A DNA stretch of 64,000 nt, from positions 496,001 through 560,000 of the forward strand of contig CAVRQR010000006.1 in the NCBI GenBank assembly GCA_963723495.1. Reading direction: 5' to 3'. This DNA is from Gp6-AA40 sp963723495 (GTDB taxonomy: Bacteria > Acidobacteriota > Vicinamibacteria > Vicinamibacterales > UBA2999). The translations under genes were made by a program, and so were the position numbers. A model generated the notes under the pieces. It searched no databases and was not told the origin of the DNA. It saw only the letters and a program-made list of their open reading frames with translations. Position 1 is the stretch's first letter. Every line of letters starts with the position of its first letter. Positions 36,000 to 44,915 of this stretch are shown here, one piece after another.

Positions 36000-36007
36000 C
36001 ACCGAAG

Positions 36008-36743
36008 CTAGTCTGTTTTGTTGACGTAGAACCGCAGCTGCGCGAGCCGCAGCCCGTTGTTGTCGTAGTCCCAGAAGTACTGGGCGAAGTCGTCCTCGAA
36101 CAGCACCACGCGGTCGTCGCACTGTCCATCGAAAACGCCATCATCGAATGTATCGATACACAGTGTGGTGAGTTCCTTCGTGACGTTGGTAAAGGAGCTC
36201 TTTCCTTTCGAACGCGTGACCGTCACCGACTCGAGCGAACACTGAAACGTGTCGTCATCATCGGTGAGGGGAGTACCCGCATCGTCGATGCCGCATGTGG
36301 TCACAACTGCCTGAGGATTGCCTTGCGGACTGCCCAGTCCCCGGATAAACACGTCATAGGCGCAGTCGCTCACGGCCTCGACCGTTGCCGTTGCGCATGA
36401 CTGCACGGGAAGCTGAAAGATGGCTTCGTCGCCGTCGCAGGCGTTGCCGTCGATGACCTGGAACGGGCCCTCCTCCAGAAAGATCTTGTTCCGGCGATTG
36501 AGTGACATGATTCCCGTTGGCACCTTCGGAGTGGGATCGGAGAAATCGAGGTCGACGAAGATCGTGTGCCGGTTGGAGCCGGTCATCTCGGCCTTCTTAC
36601 AGTCCTCTGTGTCCACGGCCTTGATGCCGATGATGTTCAAGTTGTAGTGAGTACCCGCTCGGCGCTCCGTTGCCGGTCTGTGCGTAACCCGGTGCCGCCA
36701 CCAATGTGAGTCCTGCGAGGAAGATGAGTGAGCGTTGCTTCAT
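36008..36743 (-). CDS. Secreted Cys-rich hypothetical protein, +1 frameshift after the signal peptide
   Basis: MKQRSLIFLAGLTLVAAPGYAQ is a clear signal peptide preceded by GAGGAGAA. Its frame ends soon after NGAPSG. The main frame resumes as THYNLNIIGIKAVD when one base at 36653 is dropped, giving about 245 residues. The mature part has Cys at regular intervals (EDCKKAE, NACDGDE, VQSCATA, SDCAYD, TTCGID, FQCSLE, TLCIDT, GQCDDR), suggesting several disulfides, and many Asp residues that could bind calcium. No family is recognised. It is co-oriented with the DUF1573 gene. Confidence 0.6.
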
Positions 36744-37109
36744 GTGTCGTTCTCCTCTTGACGATGTCGCAAACCGTCCACAAGAGGGGGGCTCGGGTCG
36801 GCCAGTCGATGCTAGACGGCGAGCCCCTAGTGCAACATGGCCGCCATGAACATGTGAGACTCGGCCGTAACGCGAACGAGGGGATTTTCGGTGCGTTCGT
36901 TGGGGCACCTCTCATCACGGGCCAAAGGCCTTCGTCACGTTGAGGCCGAGAGTACGCACGTTCTTGAAAATGGTCGGTTGAAACTGTGATCGTGATCGCT
37001 GTCACGAAGGCGGGTCTGCTTTCGACATGGCTCAGGCCAGGGAAGACACGCCTCTACGCGATCGATCCCGAGCCTGTCGTCATCGCGCTGCGGCCTCTTC
37101 GACCTCGCG
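36744..37109. other. 366-base gap with no recognised gene
   Basis: A minus-strand frame ending near 36917 reads PTIFKNVRTLGLNVTKAFGP before a stop. This resembles the C-terminal strand of outer-membrane barrels, but too little is present to name it. Nothing else was found. Confidence 0.3.
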
Positions 37110-37343
37110 CTACTCGAACATCTCGAAACAGCACGGCACGCCGCCGACGCCAGGGACCTCGACAGAGCCCACGTGACCGGTGGCAACGGCCTCCGCTAGG
37201 TGGCGAGGGCTGAGCAGCGCCGCGCGATCAGCGCCGGGCCGCCAGTCGTCGTGCGTGCTGCGGAGCGCGTCGATCACCGCATCATCGGCAAACACCGTGC
37301 GCGTGAGCGAGAGATACGACTCGAACGTCGAACGCGACGGCAT
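37110..37343 (-). CDS. Small hypothetical protein
   Basis: This 77-residue protein is not recognised. It starts MPSRSTFESYLSLTRTVFAD and ends with VPCCFEMFE. It begins in a TGATG overlap with the stop of the next upstream small gene, which hints at coupling. Codon use looks coding, but there is no family match. Confidence 0.3.
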   Translation of the reverse strand: MPSRSTFESYLSLTRTVFADDAVIDALRSTHDDWRPGADRAALLSPRHLAEAVATGHVGSVEVPGVGGVPCCFEMFE

Positions 37344-37573
37344 CACGCTCCGACGTCTCCGACGTCTCCGGAGAGCTGAGTCGACCCACCAAAGAAGAGA
37401 TGTGGGCCCTCCTCTCCGGTCGGGCCCTCGATGGCCTCCGGTGGATCGATGAACTCTGAGGACAGCCCGAGGCAATGCAACAGACGCGTCAACGCCGCCG
37501 ACGTGAAGTTCCCATTCACAGCAACTGTCTCAGTCCGTCGATCGGACGGCGATACGGCCCGGCCGGCTTGCAC
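37343..37573 (-). CDS. Small hypothetical protein
   Basis: This frame of about 76 residues has no recognised family. Its core reads NGNFTSAALTRLLHCLGLSS then IDPPEAIEGPTGEEGPHLFF. The GTG start is unsupported by a ribosome binding site. Overlap with the following small gene is the main reason to list it. Confidence 0.25.
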   Translation of the reverse strand: MQAGRAVSPSDRRTETVAVNGNFTSAALTRLLHCLGLSSEFIDPPEAIEGPTGEEGPHLFFGGSTQLSGDVGDVGA

Positions 37574-37694
37574 ACGCTTCGATGATGACGATCCGCGACC
37601 GGCCGCCCATCGTCGTCCTCATCGAAGCGATCCTGGACGACGACCTTGTCTTCCAGGCATGGAGGACGAAGGCGCGCAGGTGGCCCTCGGGTTA

Positions 37695-37723
37695 TTGACA
37701 TACATAGCACCACAATGTATAAG
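37695..37723 (+). promoter_or_regulatory. Promoter with a TACAT/ATGTA operator for the padR-like gene
   Basis: TTGACA (37695-37700) and TATAAG (37718-37723) are separated by 17 bases, close to the sigma-70 ideal. The inverted repeat TACAT (37701-37705) and ATGTA (37715-37719) lies between and over these boxes. PadR-family repressors often bind ATGT/ACAT dyads, so the regulator probably represses itself and the next gene from here. Confidence 0.65.
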
Positions 37724-37733
37724 ATTTCTACGT

Positions 37734-38072
37734 ATGGACATGAGCAAGGACCTGGTTGCTGCTTCCGCCACGCCGCTCGTGCTCGCCATCCTTGCCGAAG
37801 GCGACAGTTACGGCTACGCCATCATCAAGCGAGTGGCTGAGTTGTCAGGCGGGCACTTACAGTGGACCGACGGCATGCTGTATCCCGTGTTGCACCGGCT
37901 CGAGCGCCAAGGTCATGTCGCGGCGAAGTGGGCCGCGTCCGAGAGCGGCCGCAAGCGCAAGTACTACCGAATCACGAATGAAGGCCGGGCGCAGCTCGCC
38001 GCCCATCGGGAACAGTGGAAGGCCGTCGACGGCACCCTCCGGGGGATCTGGATGCAGGCATGCACAGTATGA
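37734..38072 (+). CDS. PadR-family transcriptional repressor
   Basis: The 112-residue protein has the PadR winged helix: ATPLVLAILAEGDSYGYAII at the N terminus, then LQWTDGMLYPVLHRLERQGH (recognition helix) and GRKRKYYRITNEGRAQLAAH (wing). A short dimerisation helix ends the protein, typical of the small PadR-s2 class. It probably senses a ligand or membrane state and controls itself and the next gene. The ATGA overlap with the membrane protein gene supports a two-gene unit. Confidence 0.88.
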   Translation: MDMSKDLVAASATPLVLAILAEGDSYGYAIIKRVAELSGGHLQWTDGMLYPVLHRLERQGHVAAKWAASESGRKRKYYRITNEGRAQLAAHREQWKAVDGTLRGIWMQACTV

Positions 38073-39472
38073 CGACCTTCGCCGATCAACCAATCGAGGA
38101 TCACATCGCGCGGTGGCGGGCCTACCTACGCCGCCGGCAAGCTGTTCACGGTCCCGACGTGGAGGAACTCGAGGGACACCTGCGCGACCAGTTGGCCGCG
38201 CTCACCGAGGCCGGCCTCGCCGGAGATGAAGCTTTCTTCGTCGCGGTCAAGCGCATGGGCAACCTCGATGCGCTGTCACGCGAGTTCGCACTGGCGCATT
38301 CCGAGCAGCTGTGGAAGCAATTGGTCGTGGCGCCCGATACTGGCGCGCCGGCAAACACCTCACGCACCGAGCTCCTTGTCGTCGTGAGCCTTGCCGTCGC
38401 TGCGGGATTAGCCGTCAAGCTGCCAGCGCTGTTCGGTCTTCCGCTCAGCCCTGATGCGGAAGTGCCTTCGTTCTACTTCCGCAACGCCAGCCTGTTCGTC
38501 TTCCCGCTGCTCGCGATCTACTTCATGTGGAAACGCGGGTTGAATGCGGTGAGCGGCCTCTGGCCCGCGCTGCCCTTCGCGGCCGCGGTCGTGTTCGCCA
38601 ACGTCTTCCCCTTCCACAATCCAGAACGGCTCGACAACTTCCCGGAGGGCAGCGACACTCAGGTGCTGACCGTGTTGCATCTGCCCATCGGGTTGTGGCT
38701 GATGGCCATCGGTGTCGTGTACGTCGGAGGCCGCTGGTTCTCTTCCGGGCGGCGTATGGACTTCGTGCGGTTCTCGGGCGAGCTAGCCATCTACTACGTG
38801 CTCATCGCGCTCGGCGGCGGGGTCGTCACCGGCTTTACGGCCATGTTGTTCTCCGCCATCGACATGAATCCTGGGTGGTTCATCGCGGGCTGGCTGATCC
38901 CGTGTGGGGCGGCAGGGGCCGTCATCATCGGATCCTGGCTGGTGGAAGCGAAGCAAAGCGTCATCGAGAACATGGCACCGGTGCTGACCAGGCTGTTCAC
39001 GCCGCTGTTCACGATTCTGCTCCTGGGGTTTCTGGCGACGATGGCGTGGACAGGCAACCCGATCAACGTGAAGCGGGAGATCCTGATCGGCTTCGATCTG
39101 CTGCTGGCCGTCGTCGTGGGGCTGGTGCTCTACGCCGCATCCGCGCGCGACCCGCAGGCACCACCCGACTTCTTCGACGGCCTTCAACTCCTGCTCGTGG
39201 TCAGCGCGCTCGTGGTAGATGTGGTGGCGCTGACGGCGATCGCACAGCGCATTTCCGAGTTTGGCTTCACGCCAAACCGAGTCGCCGCTCTTGGCGAGAA
39301 TCTCATTCTGCTCGTCAACCTGACGTGGACGGCGTGGCTCTATGCGTCCTTCTTGCGTCGTCGCGGCTCGTTTGCAGCGCTGGAGCAATGGCAGATCGTC
39401 TACCTCCCTGTGTATGCGATATGGGCGGCGCTGGTGGTGGTCGTGTTCCCGCCCTTGTTCGGCTACCGTTGA
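38069..39472 (+). CDS. Membrane protein with a permease-prefix-like N terminus (DUF4153-like)
   Basis: The protein has about 467 residues. The first 85 form the small cytoplasmic helical domain found before permeases controlled by PadR proteins: EDHIARWRAYLRRRQAVHGP and DEAFFVAVKRMGNLDALSRE. About twelve hydrophobic segments follow, with charged loops. The second half resembles DUF4153 membrane proteins. It is the presumed target of the upstream repressor. The start ATG at 38069 sits in the ATGA overlap; an upstream in-frame ATG at 38060 is also possible. Transport cargo is unknown. Confidence 0.7.
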   Translation: MTTFADQPIEDHIARWRAYLRRRQAVHGPDVEELEGHLRDQLAALTEAGLAGDEAFFVAVKRMGNLDALSREFALAHSEQLWKQLVVAPDTGAPANTSRTELLVVVSLAVAAGLAVKLPALFGLPLSPDAEVPSFYFRNASLFVFPLLAIYFMWKRGLNAVSGLWPALPFAAAVVFANVFPFHNPERLDNFPEGSDTQVLTVLHLPIGLWLMAIGVVYVGGRWFSSGRRMDFVRFSGELAIYYVLIALGGGVVTGFTAMLFSAIDMNPGWFIAGWLIPCGAAGAVIIGSWLVEAKQSVIENMAPVLTRLFTPLFTILLLGFLATMAWTGNPINVKREILIGFDLLLAVVVGLVLYAASARDPQAPPDFFDGLQLLLVVSALVVDVVALTAIAQRISEFGFTPNRVAALGENLILLVNLTWTAWLYASFLRRRGSFAALEQWQIVYLPVYAIWAALVVVVFPPLFGYR

Positions 39473-39600
39473 TGCTCCCCACGGGCGCTGCACCGAGGAT
39501 AGTCCTGACTGGTCGGCGAGGGTATTTCTACCGGCGCCTGAGTCGATCGAAAACACTGCGCCGTCACACGTTACCTATCCGCTCTCGCCATGGCATCTTC

Positions 39601-39606
39601 TATAAT
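39601..39606 (+). promoter_or_regulatory. Candidate -10 element of the kinase gene
   Basis: A perfect TATAAT lies 14 bases before the GTG start at 39621. No convincing -35 box is present at the expected distance. Confidence 0.3.
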
Positions 39607-39620
39607 CGCAGCCACTTGCC

Positions 39621-40239
39621 GTGGCCCTCACTGCTGGCACCCGCCTCGGCCCGTATGAAATCAACGCCCAAATCGGCGTGGGCGGCATGGGCGAGGTATG
39701 GTGCGCCACCGATACCAACCTTGGTCGGCAGGTCGCGATCAAAATCCTCCCCGACGCCTTTGCGCAGGATCCCGACCGGCTGGCACGCTTCGAACGCGAA
39801 GCCAAGACGCTGGCGTCACTGAATCACCCGAACATCGCTCAGATCTACGGCTTGGAGAAGGCCGAGGGCATCCGGGCGCTGGTCATGGAGCTAGTCGAAG
39901 GCGCGACGCTCGTCGGAGCGAATCGCACAAGGCTCGATTCCCGTCGATGAAGCTCTTCCTATCGCGCGGCAGATCGCGGACGCCCTCGAAGCAGCGCACG
40001 AGCAAGGGATCATCCATCGCGACTTGAAGCCGTCGAACATCAAGCTACGACCCGACGGCGCGGTGAAGGTATTGGACTTCGGGTTGGCCAAAGCGATGGA
40101 CGCCCGGCCACAACCCGCAGCGACGCAGTGTGCGGGAGCCGACGCGAACGGCGAACGTGGCCCGATGGGCGGCCCGGCAACAGCGGTGGCCCACGCCGGA
40201 CGGATGGGGCACAACATCAGGATCCCTATCGCGGCCTGA
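39621..40239 (+). pseudogene. Truncated Ser/Thr protein kinase, +1 frameshift
   Basis: The N-lobe is intact: GTRLGPYEINAQIGVGGMGE (Gly-rich loop) and VAIKILPDAF (catalytic Lys). After one extra base at 39915 the C-lobe continues as ERIAQGSIPVDEALPIA, then IIHRDLKPSNIKL (catalytic loop) and VKVLDFGLAK (DFG). Family identity stops soon after the DFG motif, near 40110, where the activation segment and APE region should follow. The frame then ends in unrelated sequence. Acidobacterial kinases of this type usually have a long sensor region after the kinase domain, which is missing. The break faces the convergent MFS gene, so a deletion or rearrangement joined them. Activity is unlikely. Confidence 0.75.
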
Positions 40240-41702
40240 GGCGCCGGTCGCGCAGGCGGCCGAGGGGCATCAGGATGACCGTGCGCAGGCCTTCGATCGG
40301 CGAGAGTTGATCGATTGAGCGGAAGGCCTCGATCACGAGATGCTGGATCACCGTGCGCTCGCTGTGCTCCTCGCCCTCCTGGATACAGGAGAGCCGGTGC
40401 AGCGCGTAAAAGCCGAGGGCAAAGGAGATCGCAAACAGAAACTCCCAATGCCGGAACTGCAGCACGGTGATCTGTTGCGTGATTCCCGGCGACGTCCACG
40501 AGAAGGCAAGGGCGAGCTCGCGCGCGGCGAACCAGTTGGCGAGCACGCCGCCGGAGAGCGCGGCGAGGCCGGCGGCAAGCGAGCCCGCGAGCGTGACCGC
40601 GGCGAGGTAGGCCGTGCCGTGCCCCTGCGGCGCAAGCTTAAGGCCAAGGTTGCCGGTGGCAAGGCCGATGCCGCCACTGGCCGCCCCCATGACGACCTGG
40701 ATGAGGAAGAGCAGCGGCAGCGTGAAAGCGTGGCGCTCGGGAAGCGCGATGAAGGCGAGCGCGATGAGCGAGGCGAAGTACGCGGGCAACGCGACGCTGA
40801 GAATAGCCTTGTTCGAGAGCCGGTCGGACAGCCGCCCCCACCAGGCGATGGTGAGCGCGGTGGCGATCTGCCCGCCGGCCCAGGTCGTCGTGACTGTGCC
40901 GAGCTCGTAACCGATCTGCTGGTACGAGGTACACGGTGATGAAGGGCGCGGCGACGTTGGAGGCGAGATTCCAGGCAGCCATGAAGGCCACCACCTTCCG
41001 GAAGTTGGCGTCGACGAGCGGCGCGCGCAGCAGCTCGGTGAGCGGGAGGGGCGGCCCCGTGCGGCGCATCGGCGGCTCGGGCACACGCAGCAGGTAGTGC
41101 GAGCTCATGAACCCCGCCGCGCCTGCGGCGACGAACGCGATGGCGTAGGCCTGCAGCCGGTCCTCCAGCGGCCACACCTGCACGAGGTAGGCGGCGCTGA
41201 GCGCGCCGAGCGATGAAAGCACCGTCGACCAGAAGAGCCGCCGCGAGAAGAGCGTTCCCAGCGTTTCGCGCGGCACCACCTCGTGCACCCAGCCATTGAA
41301 CGCGCAGCCGGCGATGGCCCCGGACAGCGAGATCGCCGCCTGTACCACGACGAGCAGCGAAAGCTGCAGCAGCTGCCCCTCCGCGAAGGCCACGAGCGCG
41401 AGCGACAGGATGAGCGTGCGCGCCACGGTGACCGCGAGCAGCACGATCTTGCGCCGCTGCCGGACGCGCTCGATGAGCGCGATCGCAGCGAGCTGGGAAA
41501 TCTGCGCGAGGAAAGGGATTGCAGCGAGCAGGCCGATGATCACCGGGGGCGCGCCGAGCTCGAGCGCGAAGCCCACCAGGATCACGCCGCCGTAGAGTGC
41601 GCCGGCGGTCGTGGCCCAGGCGGCATCCTTCACGAGAGCTCGCTCGCCTCGCGCCAGGTCCTCGGGTGTAACCGTCTCATCCGGACGCAGCCGCATCGGC
41701 AT
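40226..41702 (-). CDS. MFS transporter, +1 frameshift
   Basis: The protein has about 491 residues when one base at 40922 is removed: FITVYLV joins QQIGYELGTVTT. It shows about twelve hydrophobic segments. Features are DAAWATTAGALYGGVILVGF, the loop VVPRETLGTLFSRRLFW, and WGRLSDRLSNKAI, which matches the MFS motif GxLsDRxGRk. The C terminus has a charged helical tail. Substrate is unknown. Its stop overlaps the convergent kinase remnant by a few bases, which fits a secondary junction. Confidence 0.75.
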
Positions 41703-41868
41703 ATGTTGTCTATTCGGCGTCGTTGAGGTCGGAACGCTGCAGATGCGACACGATCAGACCGGGTCGGCCGGCTGTCTTGGAGCGGCGAGACTGATGCGCA
41801 CGCACGGTTGACGGATCTGCTAGCTTTACGTTCAAAGCACCCGACGCACCGTCCAGATTCTGCTCCCC

Positions 41869-43116
41869 ATGAGCATCGAAGTACGTCTCACCGTGATGAA
41901 TTTCCTGCAGTTCTTCGTCTGGGGCTCGTGGCTGACTTCGCTCGGCGCCTACATGATCAGCACGCTCGGCTTCAGTGGCAGCCAGGTCGGCAGCATTTTC
42001 GCGACGATGGGCATCGGCTCGCTCGTGATGCCCGGGCTGACAGGAATCGTTGCGGATCGCTGGGCGAATGCGGAGCGCGTGTACGGCATCTGTCACCTGA
42101 TCGGCGGCGGCCTTCTCCTCTGGGCATCCACCGTCGTGGACTTCGACACGCTGTACCTGATTATGCTGCTGAACGCGATGGTGTACATGCCAACGATCGC
42201 GCTCAACAACACCGTGTCGTACAAGGTGCTGACCCAGAGTGGCCTCAATCGCGTTCAGAAATTTCCGCCGATCCGCGTCTGGGGTACGGTCGGTTTCATC
42301 GCTGCGATGTGGATGGTGGATTTTGCCGGCTGGAGCAGAACTGCCCTTCAGCTGTCCATCGGCGCGGGTGCTGCACTGCTCCTTGGTGTGTACGCATTCA
42401 CGATGCCGAAGTGCCCACCCACGAACTTTAATGGAACCCGTAGCCTGGTCTCGGCGCTTGGACTCGATGCCTTCGTCTTATTCCGACATCGGCAAATGGT
42501 CGTGTTCTTCGTCTTCGCGATGCTGCTGGGCGCGGTGCTCCAGGTCACCAACACCTTCGCTGGCGCGTTCCTGGATGATTTCAAGAGCACATATCCAGGC
42601 ACCTTCGGCGTGGAACATCCGAACCTGCTGTTATCGATCTCGCAGATCTCCGAGACGCTGTTCATCCTGACAATACCGTTCTTTCTGGCACGGTTCGGGA
42701 TAAAGAGAGTCATGCTGATCAGCATCTTTGCGTGGGTGTTCCGCTTCGGCCTGTTCGCGGCCGGCGATCCGGGCGCGCGTCTGTGGATGCTGGTGCTGTC
42801 GATGATCGTCTACGGGATGGCGTTCGACTTCTTCAACATCTCCGGCTCGCTCTTCGTGGACCGAGAATCAGAATCGAGCATCCGAGCAAGCGCGCAGGGC
42901 CTGTTCATGATCATGACCAATGGTCTTGGCGCCTTTCTCGGCGGCATCACGAGCGGCTGGGTCGTAGATCACTTTACGGTGAACGGTCTCAAGGACTGGC
43001 GCAGCATTTGGATCACGTTTGCTGGCTACGCACTGACCCTGGGCATCGTCTTTCCACTGGTCTTCAGGTACAGGCACGATGCTGAGAAGACAGCGCAAGT
43101 CTTTCAGCGGACCTGA
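41869..43116 (+). CDS. MFS nucleoside:proton symporter family protein (NupG-like)
   Basis: The 415-residue, twelve-segment protein starts MSIEVRLTVMNFLQFFVWGS, the typical start of the nucleoside:H+ symporter group. Also seen are PGLTGIVADRWANAERVYGI, MPTIALNNTVSYKVLTQSG and FPPIRVWGTVGFIAAMWMVD, which are characteristic of NupG/XapB proteins. DFFNISGSLFVDRES lies in the second half. It should import nucleosides using the proton gradient, though acidobacterial relatives may carry other ligands. No nucleoside enzyme genes are nearby. Confidence 0.82.
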   Translation: MSIEVRLTVMNFLQFFVWGSWLTSLGAYMISTLGFSGSQVGSIFATMGIGSLVMPGLTGIVADRWANAERVYGICHLIGGGLLLWASTVVDFDTLYLIMLLNAMVYMPTIALNNTVSYKVLTQSGLNRVQKFPPIRVWGTVGFIAAMWMVDFAGWSRTALQLSIGAGAALLLGVYAFTMPKCPPTNFNGTRSLVSALGLDAFVLFRHRQMVVFFVFAMLLGAVLQVTNTFAGAFLDDFKSTYPGTFGVEHPNLLLSISQISETLFILTIPFFLARFGIKRVMLISIFAWVFRFGLFAAGDPGARLWMLVLSMIVYGMAFDFFNISGSLFVDRESESSIRASAQGLFMIMTNGLGAFLGGITSGWVVDHFTVNGLKDWRSIWITFAGYALTLGIVFPLVFRYRHDAEKTAQVFQRT

Positions 43117-43142
43117 GTCACTGGACAACATTGCGGCCGAGT

Positions 43143-43538
43143 TCACAGAGGGTGTCCAGGGCAGAGGCGGACAATCGGTACGAGTTGCCAGTCGAATTCC
43201 CCGAGCCGATTCGGTCCAAGCCGTTCGACCGTCCTCAGCACAGTTGTGGCGTCTGTCAGGAGCCTGTCGACATCAACGCCCTGACATCGCGGCGAGAACG
43301 GTGTCAGGTAGCGCATGCCTCGCGTCAACATGTATATCGTCCCGTGGTAATTCCGATGGCGAAGATGGTGGAAAGCGACGCCAATCTGCAGGATGCCTTG
43401 ATAGAGGTGGCGCACCTCGCGCGGTTCAGCCCTCCACAGCAGTTCCAATGTTTCGTGCTGCTCGAAGTACTCGCCGCGGTTGAATTGCGCGATCCCCTCT
43501 AACAGACGAGGCGGTGGAGATTCGTCGCACTCACGCAT
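43143..43538 (-). CDS. DUF309-domain protein
   Basis: The protein has about 131 residues from MRECDESPPPRLLEGIAQFN. FNRGEYFEQHETLELLWRAE is the signature of DUF309 proteins, small helical proteins of unknown function. LYQGILQIGVAFHHLRHRNY follows with conserved aromatic and His residues. A longer form would add an unrelated leader. Convergent with the transporter gene, 26 bases away. Confidence 0.8.
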   Translation of the reverse strand: MRECDESPPPRLLEGIAQFNRGEYFEQHETLELLWRAEPREVRHLYQGILQIGVAFHHLRHRNYHGTIYMLTRGMRYLTPFSPRCQGVDVDRLLTDATTVLRTVERLGPNRLGEFDWQLVPIVRLCPGHPL

Positions 43539-43660
43539 GGTCTGGTCATGCCGGCGCCGCAGTCGATCAGAAAACAGCGCGGCGTGTATGAGGAGTAACA
43601 CCACGTTGAGCTGCGAGCGGCGCCTTATCTGGCCATACGCCGCTCGTCGGCTCCAACGAG

Positions 43661-44104
43661 TCAGCCGGCGCCTTGGGCGTCACCCAGGAACTTTCGCAGG
43701 TGAACGTGCTGATGACCACGCGGATAATCCGGCAAACTCTCGACGATCTCGAAGCCTAGCTTTCGATAAAACTCGGGCGCTTGGAAGCTGTGCGTGGCCA
43801 GGATGATCTGAAAACAGCTTCGGCGCCGCGCCTCCGTCTCCGCTAGCTTCAGAAGCTGCCGTCCGACGCCACGCCCGCGATGCCTCTCGTGCACCCACAC
43901 CTGTCGAATCTCACAACAACCACCCCATGTGTGTCCGCAGAGTCCGGCGACTACTTCTCCATGCTCATTCCGACCGAAGATGGCAAGACTCAGCGCGTCG
44001 ACGATGCCAGTCGCCTTGGCGTTGAACTCGTAGAGCCGATCCTCAAGAAACCCGATCTCCGCTGGCGTCGGGTCCGTGCGCATGACGAGGTGCGGGCTTC
44101 CCAT
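43661..44104 (-). CDS. GNAT-family N-acetyltransferase
   Basis: The protein has about 147 residues from MGSPHLVMRTDPTPAEIGFL. The acetyl-CoA loop reads VWVHERHRGRGVGRQLLKLA, matching the GNAT motif RGxGxG/A. Later SFQAPEFYRKLGFEIVESLP carries the typical family aromatic pair. The acceptor is unknown; close relatives act on small amines. ATG at 44104 is preferred, with 44083 as an alternative. Confidence 0.82.
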   Translation of the reverse strand: MGSPHLVMRTDPTPAEIGFLEDRLYEFNAKATGIVDALSLAIFGRNEHGEVVAGLCGHTWGGCCEIRQVWVHERHRGRGVGRQLLKLAETEARRRSCFQIILATHSFQAPEFYRKLGFEIVESLPDYPRGHQHVHLRKFLGDAQGAG

Positions 44105-44416
44105 GGCGTGCTCCGCGATGAGTCCGGCTAACGTTGTATAGGTGGACCGCGCCAATCCGTAATCATCGCGCCGCAAGCGTGCCGACGTTGGCGACCCACC
44201 GCATGACTTGAGCGAGATTATCCGTCCAACTTGCCTCGCGGCGAAGCCCCGCCGGTCCTGTCCTGACCCAGTGGCCCCTCGATAGGTAACGAGCAGTTGG
44301 AGAATGGCGCCCTGCTGCTCCTGATGTTCGGTCGCGCGCCCAAGTGACAGCCGAGAACCTCTTCCTTTGCTTGCGTGCCGTCGGGCTCGCGCATCGCGCT
44401 CGTCCTCCTGTCTTGA

Positions 44417-44515
44417 TTTGTCGAAGAACGCGAGTTGATGACGATTGTGCGCCCCGCTACGCTCGTGCGATGGCACCGAGGGCCGTTTCGCCTATTCTGG
44501 CTGGGTGCGCTAAGA
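44417..44515 (+). mobile_element. Transposase remnant: N-terminal part of an IS481/integrase-type protein
   Basis: The translation reads VEERELMTIVRPATLVRWHR then FRLFWLGA. This matches the linker IVRPxTxVRWHRxGFRLFW that joins the helix-turn-helix and catalytic regions in integrase-type transposases. Similarity starts and stops abruptly, so only about 30 residues survive. The remnant at 33075 is a different, C-terminal part of the same type of protein. Confidence 0.6.
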
Positions 44516-44575
44516 GAGCCATGGCTCGACGGCGAGTGGGAGGAGCGGTCAAGGCTACCAGTCAGGAAATCTGAC

Positions 44576-44749
44576 ATGAACATCATCTACAAAGGCATGT
44601 GCGATCAGTGCAAAGCTGAAGTCACCATCATCTTGCGCCATGTCCGCACGCTCGAAAACCTACGTGGGCAATTCAAGCGCACGTGCATGATTTGTGAGCG
44701 CAGTGAAGTCATGCTGGAAATGCAGGGATTTAGGGGGGATACCGCATAA
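44576..44749 (+). CDS. Small CxxC-rich hypothetical protein
   Basis: The 57-residue frame begins MNIIYKGMCDQCKAE and ends near TCMICERSEVML. Two CxxC pairs about 35 residues apart suggest a treble-clef or zinc-ribbon fold. No family is recognised. It overlaps the convergent truncated receiver gene by 20 bases, at what looks like a rearrangement point. Confidence 0.35.
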   Translation: MNIIYKGMCDQCKAEVTIILRHVRTLENLRGQFKRTCMICERSEVMLEMQGFRGDTA

Positions 44750-44915
44750 CGGCATCGTACGAGCGCTCCTCAAGCCGGACTAAGCATTGCTGTCCCGTGT
44801 CTACTATCTCGAGCGCGAGTTCCGGCGCGTGCAATTCGAAATGTGTTTTCGTCAGGTCAGCATCGGCGCCGTTGTCTTCGGCATAGAGCACCCGCAGAGT
44901 GGTATGTGTGGTCAC
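44730..44915 (-). pseudogene. Truncated response-regulator receiver
   Basis: The 61-residue product has only the start of a receiver: LRVLYAEDNGADADLTKTHF then LEERSYDAV, and it ends before the phosphorylated Asp of the LLLDYRLPD segment seen in its relatives. It is closely similar to the first receiver of the hybrid kinase at 48192-50226 (LRVLYAEDNASDADLTRRHF). The break lies beside the small CxxC frame and the transposase remnant. It overlaps the response regulator upstream by ATGA, so it was once the last gene of that operon. Confidence 0.75.

Noticed and set aside
36917..36990. Possible C-terminal strand of an outer-membrane receptor on the minus strand
   Set aside because: About 20 residues resemble a barrel end, but no upstream barrel or plug sequence was found, so it cannot be supported.
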